Shown here: one piece after another, positions 45,199 through 53,236 of the stretch
Layout of the letters: the number at the start of each line of letters is the position of its first letter
How positions within the stretch are numbered: the stretch's first letter is position 1
Origin: Candidatus Poribacteria bacterium
GTDB taxonomy: Bacteria > Poribacteria > WGA-4E > WGA-3G
DNA length: 64,000 nucleotides
Reading direction: 5' to 3'
Assembly: GCA_009841255.1 (NCBI GenBank)
Contig: VXMD01000008.1
Span: 125,445-189,444 of the forward strand
Translations under genes and position numbers: made by a program
Notes under the pieces: model-generated
What the model was told of the DNA's origin: nothing
Seen by the model: only the letters and a program-made list of their open reading frames with translations
Databases searched by the model: none

Positions 45199-45606
45199 TC
45201 ATTTTTCCATCCTAAAGACACCAATCCTAAAGCCGTATCGCTGGTAAAAAGCAACGGCATCCTCGTTATGGGCAAGTACGTCCAACCTGACCTTCTTATC
45301 CGTCCATACGTTTTCGTACAACCAATCGAGCAATTGCGTGGCGATCCCTTTTCGCCGGTGTGCTCTGTCCACATACAATTGCCGCATATAATAGTGTCCA
45401 CCGTCATCTCTGTATAGGCAGTAGCCGACAATGTGTCCATTCTGCTTCGCCACATAGCAGATATAATCGGTTGCCAACCACGCTTTCATCCGTTGCGTGA
45501 GTTTGGCGATGTTCATCGGATTCGGGTGCCGCTCGTCCTCGATGAGATGCTTGTTCAGTTCAGCAAGCGTTTCGACATCCGTGAGTTCAGCTTTAACGAT
45601 TTCCAT
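45199..45606 (-). CDS. GNAT family N-acetyltransferase
   Basis: The 135-residue protein has the GNAT fold. It starts with MEIVKAELTDVETLAELNKH and has GHIVGYCLYRDDGGHYYMRQ for strands 3-4. The acetyl-CoA loop RRKGIATQLLDWL fits the R-x-x-G-x-A/G pattern, and NEDAVAFYQRYGFR closes the domain. It transfers acetyl groups to an amine that cannot be deduced. It overlaps the nucleoside phosphorylase gene by 14 bases and is followed by a PhyH gene, so the three are probably translated together. Confidence 0.93.
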   Translation of the reverse strand: MEIVKAELTDVETLAELNKHLIEDERHPNPMNIAKLTQRMKAWLATDYICYVAKQNGHIVGYCLYRDDGGHYYMRQLYVDRAHRRKGIATQLLDWLYENVWTDKKVRLDVLAHNEDAVAFYQRYGFRIGVFRMEK

Positions 45607-46360
45607 TTTCGTGTTTTTCTATGATGGCAAACGCTGTATCGATAACGGCCTGTTCACCCTCTTTCCGTCGTCGTCGTTTTTCAGCATCACTCAAGAGGAT
45701 ATGCTCACCCTTGCTCGGATTATCGAAAACGAACAGTAACGATAGGCGTTGCATCCCAAAGTATTCAGCGACAGCGAAAGTGGTAGCCGTTTCCATGTCT
45801 ACAGCAATATAGCCCTGATGAGACCAACTCTGAATTTCTGCTTTTCCCTCTGCGAGCAGTGCTGAGGTCGTCCAGATTGGACCTTTATGTATCTCAACGG
45901 AGGCAACACGTGGAGGCATAATCTGTTCAACAAGGTTGGGTGAAGCACTAACTTCTCGCTTTTGGGGTAAATAATATTGCGATGCACCTTCACCACAATA
46001 CGCCGATGTTGCGCAAACGATATCGCCTGCTTGGATGCTATCGGTCAGTGCACCGCAGCAACTTGTTTGTATGACTAAGGTTGTACCCAAGACCCCGAAG
46101 AGATGCGTGATTTCAGAAGCCATCGCATCACCGTACACAGAAGCATAACCAACGGTGATGTTTTTATAATCACCAATCAACACGTCCTCGAAAATACCGT
46201 TTGGTGAACCGACTTCAAAAGCGTATGAGAGAAAATCACTATGCTTAACATAATTGGCTCTTAGGTTGCGTGTTCCTCGCAGAATTAAAACGGTTGGGAC
46301 CTTGTTCTTAGGGATATTTAAAAGCGACAACCAGTCATTTTTTGTTAATTCCTTGAGCAT
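45593..46360 (-). CDS. Nucleoside phosphorylase (PNP/UDP family)
   Basis: From ATG 46360 (AGGAAAGG upstream) the protein has 255 residues. It belongs to the PNP_UDP_1 family, which cleaves nucleosides with phosphate, or related N-glycosidic bonds. Visible pieces are TVLILRGTRN, a VGYASVYGDAMA stretch with the phosphate-contact Gly-rich turn, TSCCGALTDSIQAGDIV and GYIAVDMETATTFAVAEYFG, with the ribose-binding Met-Glu pair in DMETA. LLFVFDNPSKGEHI follows. The base preference is not readable. It is downstream of a PhyH-like gene (23 bases) and overlaps the GNAT gene, in an operon that looks like a small nucleoside-modifying pathway. Confidence 0.9.
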   Translation of the reverse strand: MLKELTKNDWLSLLNIPKNKVPTVLILRGTRNLRANYVKHSDFLSYAFEVGSPNGIFEDVLIGDYKNITVGYASVYGDAMASEITHLFGVLGTTLVIQTSCCGALTDSIQAGDIVCATSAYCGEGASQYYLPQKREVSASPNLVEQIMPPRVASVEIHKGPIWTTSALLAEGKAEIQSWSHQGYIAVDMETATTFAVAEYFGMQRLSLLFVFDNPSKGEHILLSDAEKRRRRKEGEQAVIDTAFAIIEKHENGNR

Positions 46361-46383
46361 TATGCCTTTCCTGTGAACCTTGT

Positions 46384-47196
46384 CTATAGAGTCAGTGTTA
46401 CAGTATCCTGTTTCACGAGATCTTTGATTTCCCACTCTGAGCCATGAGCCGCCAGTGCCTTCGTCTCCGGAGAAAGTCTCTCCATCACTTCTGGTGGGAA
46501 CGATTCACGGACACCGCGCTCATCTTGAAAGAACTGCGTCTTATACCGCAGAATCAGGAATCTCCGATCGCGATCCGTCGGTTTCCACACCAGCACACCG
46601 TGTGTCAGCATTTCAGTGATAATCACAACGTCTCCCGCTTTCGGTGTCACATTAACGATCGCGGGATGGAGGGGCATATCTGGAGTGTCAGGGGCAGGGA
46701 AAAACAGATTTTCCGGACGTTCAAACTCGCTTTTGTGGGAACCCGGTAGGACTATCAAACCACCGTCACCCGGATAGACATCCGTGAAGTAGAAGAAACA
46801 AACAACGTCATTCGTGAAGATCTGATCATTTCTGACACCGTAGCGTCGGGTCCAGCGGAAACCTTCACGGGCACAGTGGAGTGGTGTCATTTCCTGCCGT
46901 TCATGTGTATTCACAACAAGTGATCCACGATTAAAGCGGGGTTTATTCCACGTCAGTTCTTTGATGATGGGCCATGTGGTCGGATTCAGTGTCAATGCCT
47001 CAAGCGATTTGTCCGCTGAGAACCCGTTTGAAAACCCTTCGCCACCCCGACTGATACCGGGTGGCAATTCATCTGGCGATGCTTGCACAAGCCGTTCGAT
47101 GGCTGCTTGCGTATTGCTGAGTTCTTCTGGCGTCAGGACGCTCTCTAAATGCAGGTAGCCACGTAGGTCAAAGAGGTATTTCTGTTTCGGTGTCAT
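46384..47196 (-). CDS. PhyH-family protein with HxA in place of HxD (halogenase-like metal site)
   Basis: The 270-residue protein matches PhyH oxygenases: FDLRGYLHLESVLTPEEL at the start, VCFFYFTDVYPGDGGLIVLP with the LPGSH turn at 150-154, distal His199 in TEMLTHGV and Arg211/212. The proximal motif is PLHCAREG (His107-Cys108-Ala109), so the metal-binding Asp is Ala. In SyrB2-type halogenases exactly this HxA change opens a site for chloride on the iron. Loss of function or another reaction are alternatives. It is the first gene of the operon with a nucleoside phosphorylase, a GNAT and a second, canonical PhyH. GGAAAGAA precedes the ATG. Confidence 0.87.
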   Translation of the reverse strand: MTPKQKYLFDLRGYLHLESVLTPEELSNTQAAIERLVQASPDELPPGISRGGEGFSNGFSADKSLEALTLNPTTWPIIKELTWNKPRFNRGSLVVNTHERQEMTPLHCAREGFRWTRRYGVRNDQIFTNDVVCFFYFTDVYPGDGGLIVLPGSHKSEFERPENLFFPAPDTPDMPLHPAIVNVTPKAGDVVIITEMLTHGVLVWKPTDRDRRFLILRYKTQFFQDERGVRESFPPEVMERLSPETKALAAHGSEWEIKDLVKQDTVTLTL

Positions 47197-47337
47197 GTTC
47201 TTTCCTCAAGCGGGTAGCGGTATCGTTTTCTTGCGAAACATCATATAAAGAATTGCTTTAAATTTCAAGATAATTTATAATAGCGGTGTAAGTGAAATGG
47301 CATGCGGTACTGTAATGCTTTAGTAGAGGGATTCAGA

Positions 47338-47649
47338 GTGGAAAATCAAACGGTTCTCAGCAAAGCATTTATCAAGCAGACCCTGCTGGATAATCGACAG
47401 ACCCTGCGGAAATACGGGGTCAAACGGATCGGCTTGTTTGGGTCTTACGTCCGCGGCACAGCAACCGCCGCAAGCGACATTGATTTCCTCGTTGAACTGG
47501 AGAGGTTGACTTTTCGGGACTACATGGGATTGGCTCTATTTCTTGAAGACCTGTTTCAGAAAGGTGTTGACCTGGTTACCCCTACCTCCATCAAACCGGG
47601 TTTCAAACCTTATATTGAAAAAGAGATAGAGTATGTCACGGAACTATGA
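47338..47649 (+). CDS. MNT-type nucleotidyltransferase (antitoxin of a HepT/MNT pair)
   Basis: GTG 47338 has GAGGG 8 bases upstream; the ATG at 47302 would add 12 residues not typical of the family. The 103-residue protein has the minimal nucleotidyltransferase motif GLFGSYVRGTATAASDIDFL, with Gly35-Ser36 and Asp47/Asp49. Antitoxins of this kind (MntA) AMPylate the HepT toxin. The hepT reading frame overlaps its 3' end by 17 bases, the normal arrangement, but that gene is broken here. Confidence 0.92.
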   Translation: MENQTVLSKAFIKQTLLDNRQTLRKYGVKRIGLFGSYVRGTATAASDIDFLVELERLTFRDYMGLALFLEDLFQKGVDLVTPTSIKPGFKPYIEKEIEYVTEL

Positions 47650-47976
47650 TTTATACCTCCAAGACATAGTGACGGCAGCTGACCGTATTGCATCCTATGT
47701 TGAAGGCATTACTCGCGGTGGGTTTGAGACAGACCAAATGCGGATTGACGCGGTTATCCGAAACCTTCAGATCATCGGGAAGCAGTCAAGAAGATCCCCG
47801 ATTCAACTCAGGAAGAGTATCCAAGTATTCCATGGCAGGAAATTGCAGGGTTAAGGAACAGAGTAACCCACGTATATTTTCATGTGGATATTAACATTAT
47901 CTGGGATGTAGTGCAATTTGAACTTCCTATACTGAAAACACAAATTCAACAACTCCTCAAGGAAAGAAGCGAATGA
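47633..47976 (+). pseudogene. hepT toxin gene with a one-base deletion
   Basis: The first 49 codons (MSRNYDLYLQDIVTAADRIA ... DAVIRNLQIIG) are HepT-like. After IIG the frame slips into KQSRRSPIQLRK and stops at 47854. In the -1 frame the correct sequence resumes at once: EAVKKIPDSTQEEYPSIPWQ, then the catalytic R-x4-H-x-Y motif in LRNRVTHVYFHVD, ending at 47976. The bases GGGAAG where GGN-GAA is expected show one missing base near 47779. With the toxin's catalytic part out of frame, the toxin should be inactive and the MNT partner left alone. Confidence 0.85.
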
Positions 47977-48088
47977 TACCGCGCTGTCCAAAATCGGATA
48001 GAGTGAATATTTGACAATGTTTCCTAACGTGTTAGAATATTCAATTAATTTTGATGGTAAGCATATCTGCACTAAACAGGAGGATGCT

Positions 48089-48910
48089 ATGTTCAAGCGA
48101 ACAATTCAACCTATCTACAAACCTTTAGCATTTGGTTTTATATTTATTTTTGGCTTGATGGTGCTCTCTCATATCGGATATGCCGCACCGAAACCCGAAG
48201 TTTGGTTTTCCTTCAAAGGAAGAAAGGCAGATGTCGTTGAGGATGCCAGTGGAAACGGAAATGACGGCAGGATTGAGGGCAATGCAAAGCGGGTCAAAAG
48301 TAAAGACGGTCCTTACGGGATGGGTATCGAACTCAGCAAAGCTTTGGACCAGTTCATTGAATTCGATTACGAGATGACGGATCCGGGCACCGTTTTATTC
48401 TGGTTTAAGCCGCACTGGAATGGTGGGGACGCTGGGACCTTTAGGATATTCGATGCCAACAATGCAGTCGTCTTCTTCTCCATTGGGAAAGGTGCCGTCA
48501 TTGGAGAACGGGAAAATGAGTTCCACTTCGCTGTAGAAGACGCACCCGATACAGACTATTATCTCGCCGCTCAGGCCGCTGACGTTGTTAAAAAAGATAC
48601 GTGGATGCACGTCGCCGCAACGTGGGATTTCGGCGGCAGTGCTTTCTTCTACCTTGATGGTGAGGAAATCGCTACAGCGAAAGGGTTCGCAGGATTTCCC
48701 GCATTTCATGAATCCCCAAGAATCGGAGGAAATAACAAGTTCAAGTACAGAGCCACCACGGCAGGGGCTCACGGTGTTATTGACGAATTCGCTATCTACA
48801 GTGAAGTCTTGTCGCAAAAGGACATCCAGCGGGAGATGGAGATGCTCGTTTCCGATGTGAAGCCCGAAGGGAAAATCGCTGTTATCTGGGGACGGCTCAA
48901 GAGCGAGTGA
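48089..48910 (+). CDS. Secreted LamG-domain protein
   Basis: From ATG 48089 (AGGAGG upstream) the protein has 273 residues, with a signal peptide ending GYA-AP. The body is a LamG/concanavalin A-like jelly roll: VWFSFKGRKADVVEDASGNG, QFIEFDYEMTDPGTVLFWFK, WMHVAATWDFGGSAFFYLDG and GVIDEFAIYSEVLSQKDIQ. These are the standard strands and Asp-containing calcium site. The C-terminus is GKIAVIWGRLKSE, which resembles that of the LamG protein at 57820. Such proteins bind glycans; the ligand is unknown. Confidence 0.88.
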   Translation: MFKRTIQPIYKPLAFGFIFIFGLMVLSHIGYAAPKPEVWFSFKGRKADVVEDASGNGNDGRIEGNAKRVKSKDGPYGMGIELSKALDQFIEFDYEMTDPGTVLFWFKPHWNGGDAGTFRIFDANNAVVFFSIGKGAVIGERENEFHFAVEDAPDTDYYLAAQAADVVKKDTWMHVAATWDFGGSAFFYLDGEEIATAKGFAGFPAFHESPRIGGNNKFKYRATTAGAHGVIDEFAIYSEVLSQKDIQREMEMLVSDVKPEGKIAVIWGRLKSE

Positions 48911-49296
48911 TAACAATTGTTAGACAATTCCCCATAAGAACACGATGAATAAGGGGGCACGATGATGTACGAGGCATTTTCTTTTGGGGCCAAATATGTC
49001 ATTGTTGACGGATGAGGGCGTTTGTAGGAGTTCGATTTATCGCACGTTCTGATTGTGCGTTAGCGGTCAATACATTGCCCGACTACAAGCGGCCATATTG
49101 ATAATAATCTGTTCTCGTGTATATAGCGATGATGGGTGAGTAGTTTGTAGGAGTGCGATTCATCGCACGTCGTGAAGAACGGGCAATGAATTGCCCTACT
49201 ACGAACTTCTGGGTTCAAATTTAGTGGTATTGGATTTCCAGCGAATAAGAACAGGCAATGAATGGTTTTCCTACTACAAACTTTTGACTTCCTATT
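48911..49296. repeat. Intergenic array of GTAG-hairpin repeats
   Basis: No gene is seen in these 386 bases. Copies of the repeat family lie at 49021-49045 (TTTGTAGGAGTTCGATTTATCG), 49069-49087 (minus), 49144-49170 (GTGCGATTCATCGCAC), 49180-49203 (minus, GGGCAATGAATTGCCC) and a degenerate one at 49255-49278 (minus). They alternate in orientation. Confidence 0.7.
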
Positions 49297-50691
49297 TCAC
49301 TCATAATCCTCCAATTCATCCCGCAACCGTTCCAATTCCGCTTTCAATTCGACCACAACATCCGCATACGCCGGATCTGCGTAAACATTATGCATCTCAT
49401 GCGGATCCTTCTCCAAATCGAACAATTCCCACTCTGGTGGTGTCGAGCGGTCGATTGCACCGCCTGACCCTAACGCCTCACCGTAATAGTAGATGAGTTT
49501 ATACCGTTCCGTCCGCACGCCGTAGTGTGCGGGGATGTTGAAGTGCGCCAGGTGCATCCAATACCGGTAATACATAGACGTGCGCCAATCTACTGGCGTT
49601 TCACCTTCCAACGACGTTCGGAGACTCCGTCCTTGCATGTCGTCGGGAATTCCTATACCTGCGTAGTCCAGTAGCGTCGGGGCGAAATCGACGTTCAGCG
49701 TAATTTGCTCGCTCACACCCGCCGCTTGAATCTCGCGTGGATACCGGACGAGCAACGGAATCCGCATCGATTCCTCATACATGAACCGTTTGTCGTACCA
49801 CCCGTGATCGCCTAAGAAGAATCCGTGATCTGCAGAATAGATGACGATCGTATCTTCCGAGAGACCTGCTGCCTCCAAATAATCGAGCAGTCGTCCGACA
49901 TTCTCGTCGATGGCGTGCGCACACCGCAGATAGTTCTGCATGTAGCACTGATAGTTCCACCGTTTCAAATCGTCACCCGCCAGACCTTCAGGTGTCGGTT
50001 CCGGAAGATGATTTTTTCGTTGCATGATGTCTACTTTCGCCGTGTTCATTGCGGCGGCTGCCGCTCGGTTTTCATAATCATCGTTGAAAGTCGGGGGCTC
50101 AGGGATTTCTTCCGTGTAGAGATGCCGATGCTTCGGATTCGGAAAGAAGGGATCGTGCGTCGCTTTGTAGGTCGTCATCAGAAAAAACGGTTGATCCGCC
50201 TCTCTGCCCTGTAGCCAATTCAGCGAACTATCCGTCACGATGTCAGCGGAGTATCCATCGAATTTTTTCCGTTCCCCCATCTCAATCATTTCGGGATCGA
50301 TGTGTGCCCCTTGGACGGGAAACACGTTCCAGTAATCGAATCCGTGCGGATCGCTGACACCCCCGTGTCCGAGATGCCATTTCCCGACAATCGCCGTTTG
50401 GTATCCATCTTCATGCAGCATCTGTGCGACAGTCCGTTCCTGCGTGTGATCGATGGTGTCCGCAAGGGTTTTGATACCCGTTTTATGGCTGTATTTTCCC
50501 GTGAAGATGGAACCGCGTGCCGGTGTGCAGATTGCGTTCGGGCAGAAACAGTTGTTGAACCGCATCCCACCATTACCGATTCGATCGATATTTGGGGTAC
50601 GATTCATCTCGCTACCGTAGCAACTGATCGCCGGTGCCGCATGGTCATCGGATACGATAAGGAGTATATTCGGTCTGTGTGTAGTCGGCAT
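49297..50691 (-). CDS. Arylsulfatase-type sulfatase (S1 family)
   Basis: The 464-residue protein is a type I sulfatase. The active-site signature CTPAR is at residues 55-59, where Cys55 must be converted to formylglycine. Metal ligands are Asp15 and Asp16 in LLIVSDDHA, and VKWHLGHG and YSADHGFFLGDHG carry the catalytic His, Asp and Asn positions. It has no signal peptide, so it is probably cytoplasmic or exported another way. The alcohol dehydrogenase gene lies 3 bases upstream on the same strand, suggesting joint breakdown of a sulfated sugar or alcohol. The maturation enzyme is not in the window. Confidence 0.95.
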   Translation of the reverse strand: MPTTHRPNILLIVSDDHAAPAISCYGSEMNRTPNIDRIGNGGMRFNNCFCPNAICTPARGSIFTGKYSHKTGIKTLADTIDHTQERTVAQMLHEDGYQTAIVGKWHLGHGGVSDPHGFDYWNVFPVQGAHIDPEMIEMGERKKFDGYSADIVTDSSLNWLQGREADQPFFLMTTYKATHDPFFPNPKHRHLYTEEIPEPPTFNDDYENRAAAAAMNTAKVDIMQRKNHLPEPTPEGLAGDDLKRWNYQCYMQNYLRCAHAIDENVGRLLDYLEAAGLSEDTIVIYSADHGFFLGDHGWYDKRFMYEESMRIPLLVRYPREIQAAGVSEQITLNVDFAPTLLDYAGIGIPDDMQGRSLRTSLEGETPVDWRTSMYYRYWMHLAHFNIPAHYGVRTERYKLIYYYGEALGSGGAIDRSTPPEWELFDLEKDPHEMHNVYADPAYADVVVELKAELERLRDELEDYE

Positions 50692-50694
50692 CGC

Positions 50695-51717
50695 TTATTC
50701 CCAGGGTTTCAGGATAATCTTCGAACTTTCGTGAGAAGCAGAGGTTTCAAACGCCTGCTGGATCTCGCTCATCGGATAGACGTTACTGATGAGCAGATCA
50801 AGAAGCGGTGAGCCTTCAATAACCTTCATCAATCCGGGGAATTGGTTCAGGTTATAGTGCCATGCCCCGGCGAGACGCAACCCTTTACCGATGAGATCTG
50901 GACTCACATGGAGGACAGTGTCGTTGTTACCGCTCTGTCCAACGAACGCAATCGTGCCACGCCGACGCGTCGCATCGATACAAAGTCTGTGTGCGTGAAC
51001 GTTTCCTGAGCAATCGAGTGCGAAGTCTACACCGCGCCCATCCGTAGTGAGATCGCGAATCTGGTCTACGGCATCTTCATCGGTTGGATTGATGACCGCT
51101 TCGACCCCCATCTGTCTTGCGCGTTCGGCGCGCCACGGAATCAGTTCCGCTGCGATGACTTTCGCACCACGAAACCGGGCATTTGTAATCGCTCCGAAAC
51201 CGACGGGACCGATACCGGTAATCAACACGGTGTGTGTCGCGTTAACGCCCATCTCATCAAATGCTCGGTAAGACGGACCCAAGGCGCAACACGCAAGTGA
51301 GGCGTGTTCGTAAGAGACGTTATCTGGAATCTTCGGGAGCAACCAAGAGGGTTTGAGGATATACTGTGCCATCGTCGCGTTCCCGTAAGTGGAACCGACG
51401 AATTCCTCGAAATTGTAGTTGTTTTCGCAGTGGATGTAGTCCCCATCCGTGCAAAGTTCGCACTTCCCGCACGGGTATTGCGGCATCACAACCACTCGGT
51501 CGCCGATCTCTACTTTTCCGGGTTGGGCGATGTCTACAACCTCGCCTGCCGCTTCGTGTCCGAGCTGATCGGTCTTGTGTCCATACTCGAAAGCGTGGTA
51601 TTCGGTACACATCGGCGACGCATGGATTTTCACAACGACCCAATCCTCTTTCGGCGTCGGATCCGGCACTTCAACGAGTCCTGCTTGATGTTCACCTAAA
51701 ACTGCTGCTACTTTCAT
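50695..51717 (-). CDS. Zinc-dependent alcohol dehydrogenase (MDR family)
   Basis: The 340-residue protein has the zinc alcohol dehydrogenase features: catalytic zinc ligands in SPMCTEYHAF and LGHEAAGEVV, the structural zinc loop CGKCELCTDGDYIHC (four Cys), and a Rossmann coenzyme segment VLITGIGPVGFGAITNARF. The end reads YPMSEIQQAFETS. It oxidises an alcohol or polyol with NAD(P). Only 3 bases separate its stop from the sulfatase start, so the two form an operon, plausibly for a sulfated carbohydrate. Confidence 0.94.
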   Translation of the reverse strand: MKVAAVLGEHQAGLVEVPDPTPKEDWVVVKIHASPMCTEYHAFEYGHKTDQLGHEAAGEVVDIAQPGKVEIGDRVVVMPQYPCGKCELCTDGDYIHCENNYNFEEFVGSTYGNATMAQYILKPSWLLPKIPDNVSYEHASLACCALGPSYRAFDEMGVNATHTVLITGIGPVGFGAITNARFRGAKVIAAELIPWRAERARQMGVEAVINPTDEDAVDQIRDLTTDGRGVDFALDCSGNVHAHRLCIDATRRRGTIAFVGQSGNNDTVLHVSPDLIGKGLRLAGAWHYNLNQFPGLMKVIEGSPLLDLLISNVYPMSEIQQAFETSASHESSKIILKPWE

Positions 51718-52056
51718 TATTGCTCCTTCTATTTTTTAGCAAAGATATAGGAATATTTCGATTAAACCTCCGTCCATTTTAGCACAATTCTATTTATTCT
51801 ATAAATCAAATTGTTAAGGTATTGGGGCATTTGACTTTCTTGTAGGAGGGATCTCCGAATCCCGACTTCTTACTTAACGGACCGTTGACGACTGACGGCT
51901 GATCGTCAAAAACTTTGCTTGACAAAATTGACGAAAACCTGTTTAATAATAGAGGCAGATACGAACCATCACAGCAAGTATTGGCTTGCAAGTCACATCA
52001 GAAGTGCCGTGTTTGCGGCATACATAGGATTTAATCTTTTGTAAAAAGGAAAGCAA
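51718..52056. promoter_or_regulatory. Intergenic region with repeat and Rid-gene promoter
   Basis: No gene is seen. TTGTAGGA-GGGAT-CTCCGA-ATCCC (51840-51865) is a copy of the hairpin repeat, and ACTGACG-type heptamers lie at 51889-51905. A likely promoter is TTGACA (51919-51924), 17 bases, TTTAAT (51942-51947) ahead of the first Rid gene, leaving a leader of about 100 bases. Confidence 0.6.
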
Positions 52057-52515
52057 ATGAAAATAGAACAACGACTTGAAGAATTAGGTGTGGAACTACC
52101 AGAACCCGCCGTTCCCGTAGCGAATTACGTCACGACGGTGCAAACCGGCAATCTCGTCTTTACCTCCGGACACGGACCCGGAAACGGCGAAGGTCCAATC
52201 TATAAAAGCCAACTCGGCACCGATGCGACGATTGAGGAAGGCTATGCTTCCGCGCGCCAAGTGGCAATCTGTTTGTTGAGTACCCTCAAGCACGCACTCG
52301 GTGATCTCGACAGAATCAAACGGGTCGTCAAAGTGATTGGGTTCGTCAATTCGGCACCCGATTTCACCGACCAGCCCGCGGTCGTCAACGGCGCATCAGA
52401 CTTTTTGGTTGAAGTGTTCGGTGATAAAGGCAGACATGCCCGTTCCGCAGTCGGCATGGTGCAATTACCCGGTGGGATTCCCGTTGAGGTTGAGATGGTT
52501 GTCGAAATTGAGTAG
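52057..52515 (+). CDS. Rid family (RidA/YjgF-like) protein, first copy
   Basis: The 152-residue protein matches the Rid family, which includes enamine/imine deaminases that clear reactive intermediates of amino-acid metabolism. It shows the opening RLEELGVELPEPAVPVANY, VFTSGHGPG, a central helix (CLLSTLKHALGDLDRIKRVV), and GRHARSAVGMVQLPGGIPVE. The Arg in that last segment corresponds to the catalytic Arg105 of RidA. AAAGGAAAG precedes the ATG. A very similar gene follows 109 bases later. Confidence 0.92.
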   Translation: MKIEQRLEELGVELPEPAVPVANYVTTVQTGNLVFTSGHGPGNGEGPIYKSQLGTDATIEEGYASARQVAICLLSTLKHALGDLDRIKRVVKVIGFVNSAPDFTDQPAVVNGASDFLVEVFGDKGRHARSAVGMVQLPGGIPVEVEMVVEIE

Positions 52516-52624
52516 GAACATTCAGTCGTAATAGAGGCGAAGGCAACGATCATCGCAGGTTTTAACTCGCAAATTGCGCTAAAAATGCCGTCTTTGTGAA
52601 TCCGTTTGCAAAAGGACGAATCAG

Positions 52625-53089
52625 ATGAAGGTAGAGCAGCGGCTTAAAGAATTAGATATAGAATTAGCGGAACCGATAGGACCTCAAGCGAATTACGTCA
52701 CGACGGTGCAGACCGGTAATCTTATATTTACATCAGGGCACGGTCCCATAACGAGTGACGGTGAAATCCTTAAGAGCCAACTCGGCACTGATGCGACGGT
52801 CGAAGACGGTTATGCGTCGGCGCGTTTAGTGGCACTCTGCTTGTTGAGCACCCTTAAACATGTACTTGGCGATTTGGACAAAGTGAAGCGGATTGTCAAA
52901 GTAGTTGGGTTCGTCAATTCGGCACCTGATTTTACCGATCAGCCCGCAGTCATCAATGGGGCATCGGATTTATTCGTCGAAGTGTTCGGTGATAAAGGCA
53001 GACATGCCCGTTCTGCAGTCGGCATGGTGCAATTGCCCCTTGGAATTCCTGTTGAAATTGAGATGGTTGTTGAAATTGAGGATCTTTAA
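52625..53089 (+). CDS. Rid family (RidA/YjgF-like) protein, second copy
   Basis: The 154-residue product differs from the first copy mainly in loops. It keeps RLKELDIELAEPIGPQANYV, IFTSGHGP, CLLSTLKHVLGDLDKVKRIV and GRHARSAVGMVQLPLGIPVE, with the catalytic Arg present. The two genes share long stretches at the base level (for example ACGTCACGACGGTGCA), showing a tandem duplication. The spacer between them is not a copy of the first gene's leader. The copies may have split substrates. Confidence 0.92.
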   Translation: MKVEQRLKELDIELAEPIGPQANYVTTVQTGNLIFTSGHGPITSDGEILKSQLGTDATVEDGYASARLVALCLLSTLKHVLGDLDKVKRIVKVVGFVNSAPDFTDQPAVINGASDLFVEVFGDKGRHARSAVGMVQLPLGIPVEIEMVVEIEDL

Positions 53090-53236
53090 CTATTAGGTTT
53101 TGCTCCGTTTTTCCGTTGTCAAAAACGGGTTTTCGATGAATATCAACGACATCGTCGATAATTATGGGCGCGACCTCGAAAGCATGACTTCCTTACTAAC
53201 ACCTTCAAGCCTGTTAAAAAATAAAAAGAGGATACA

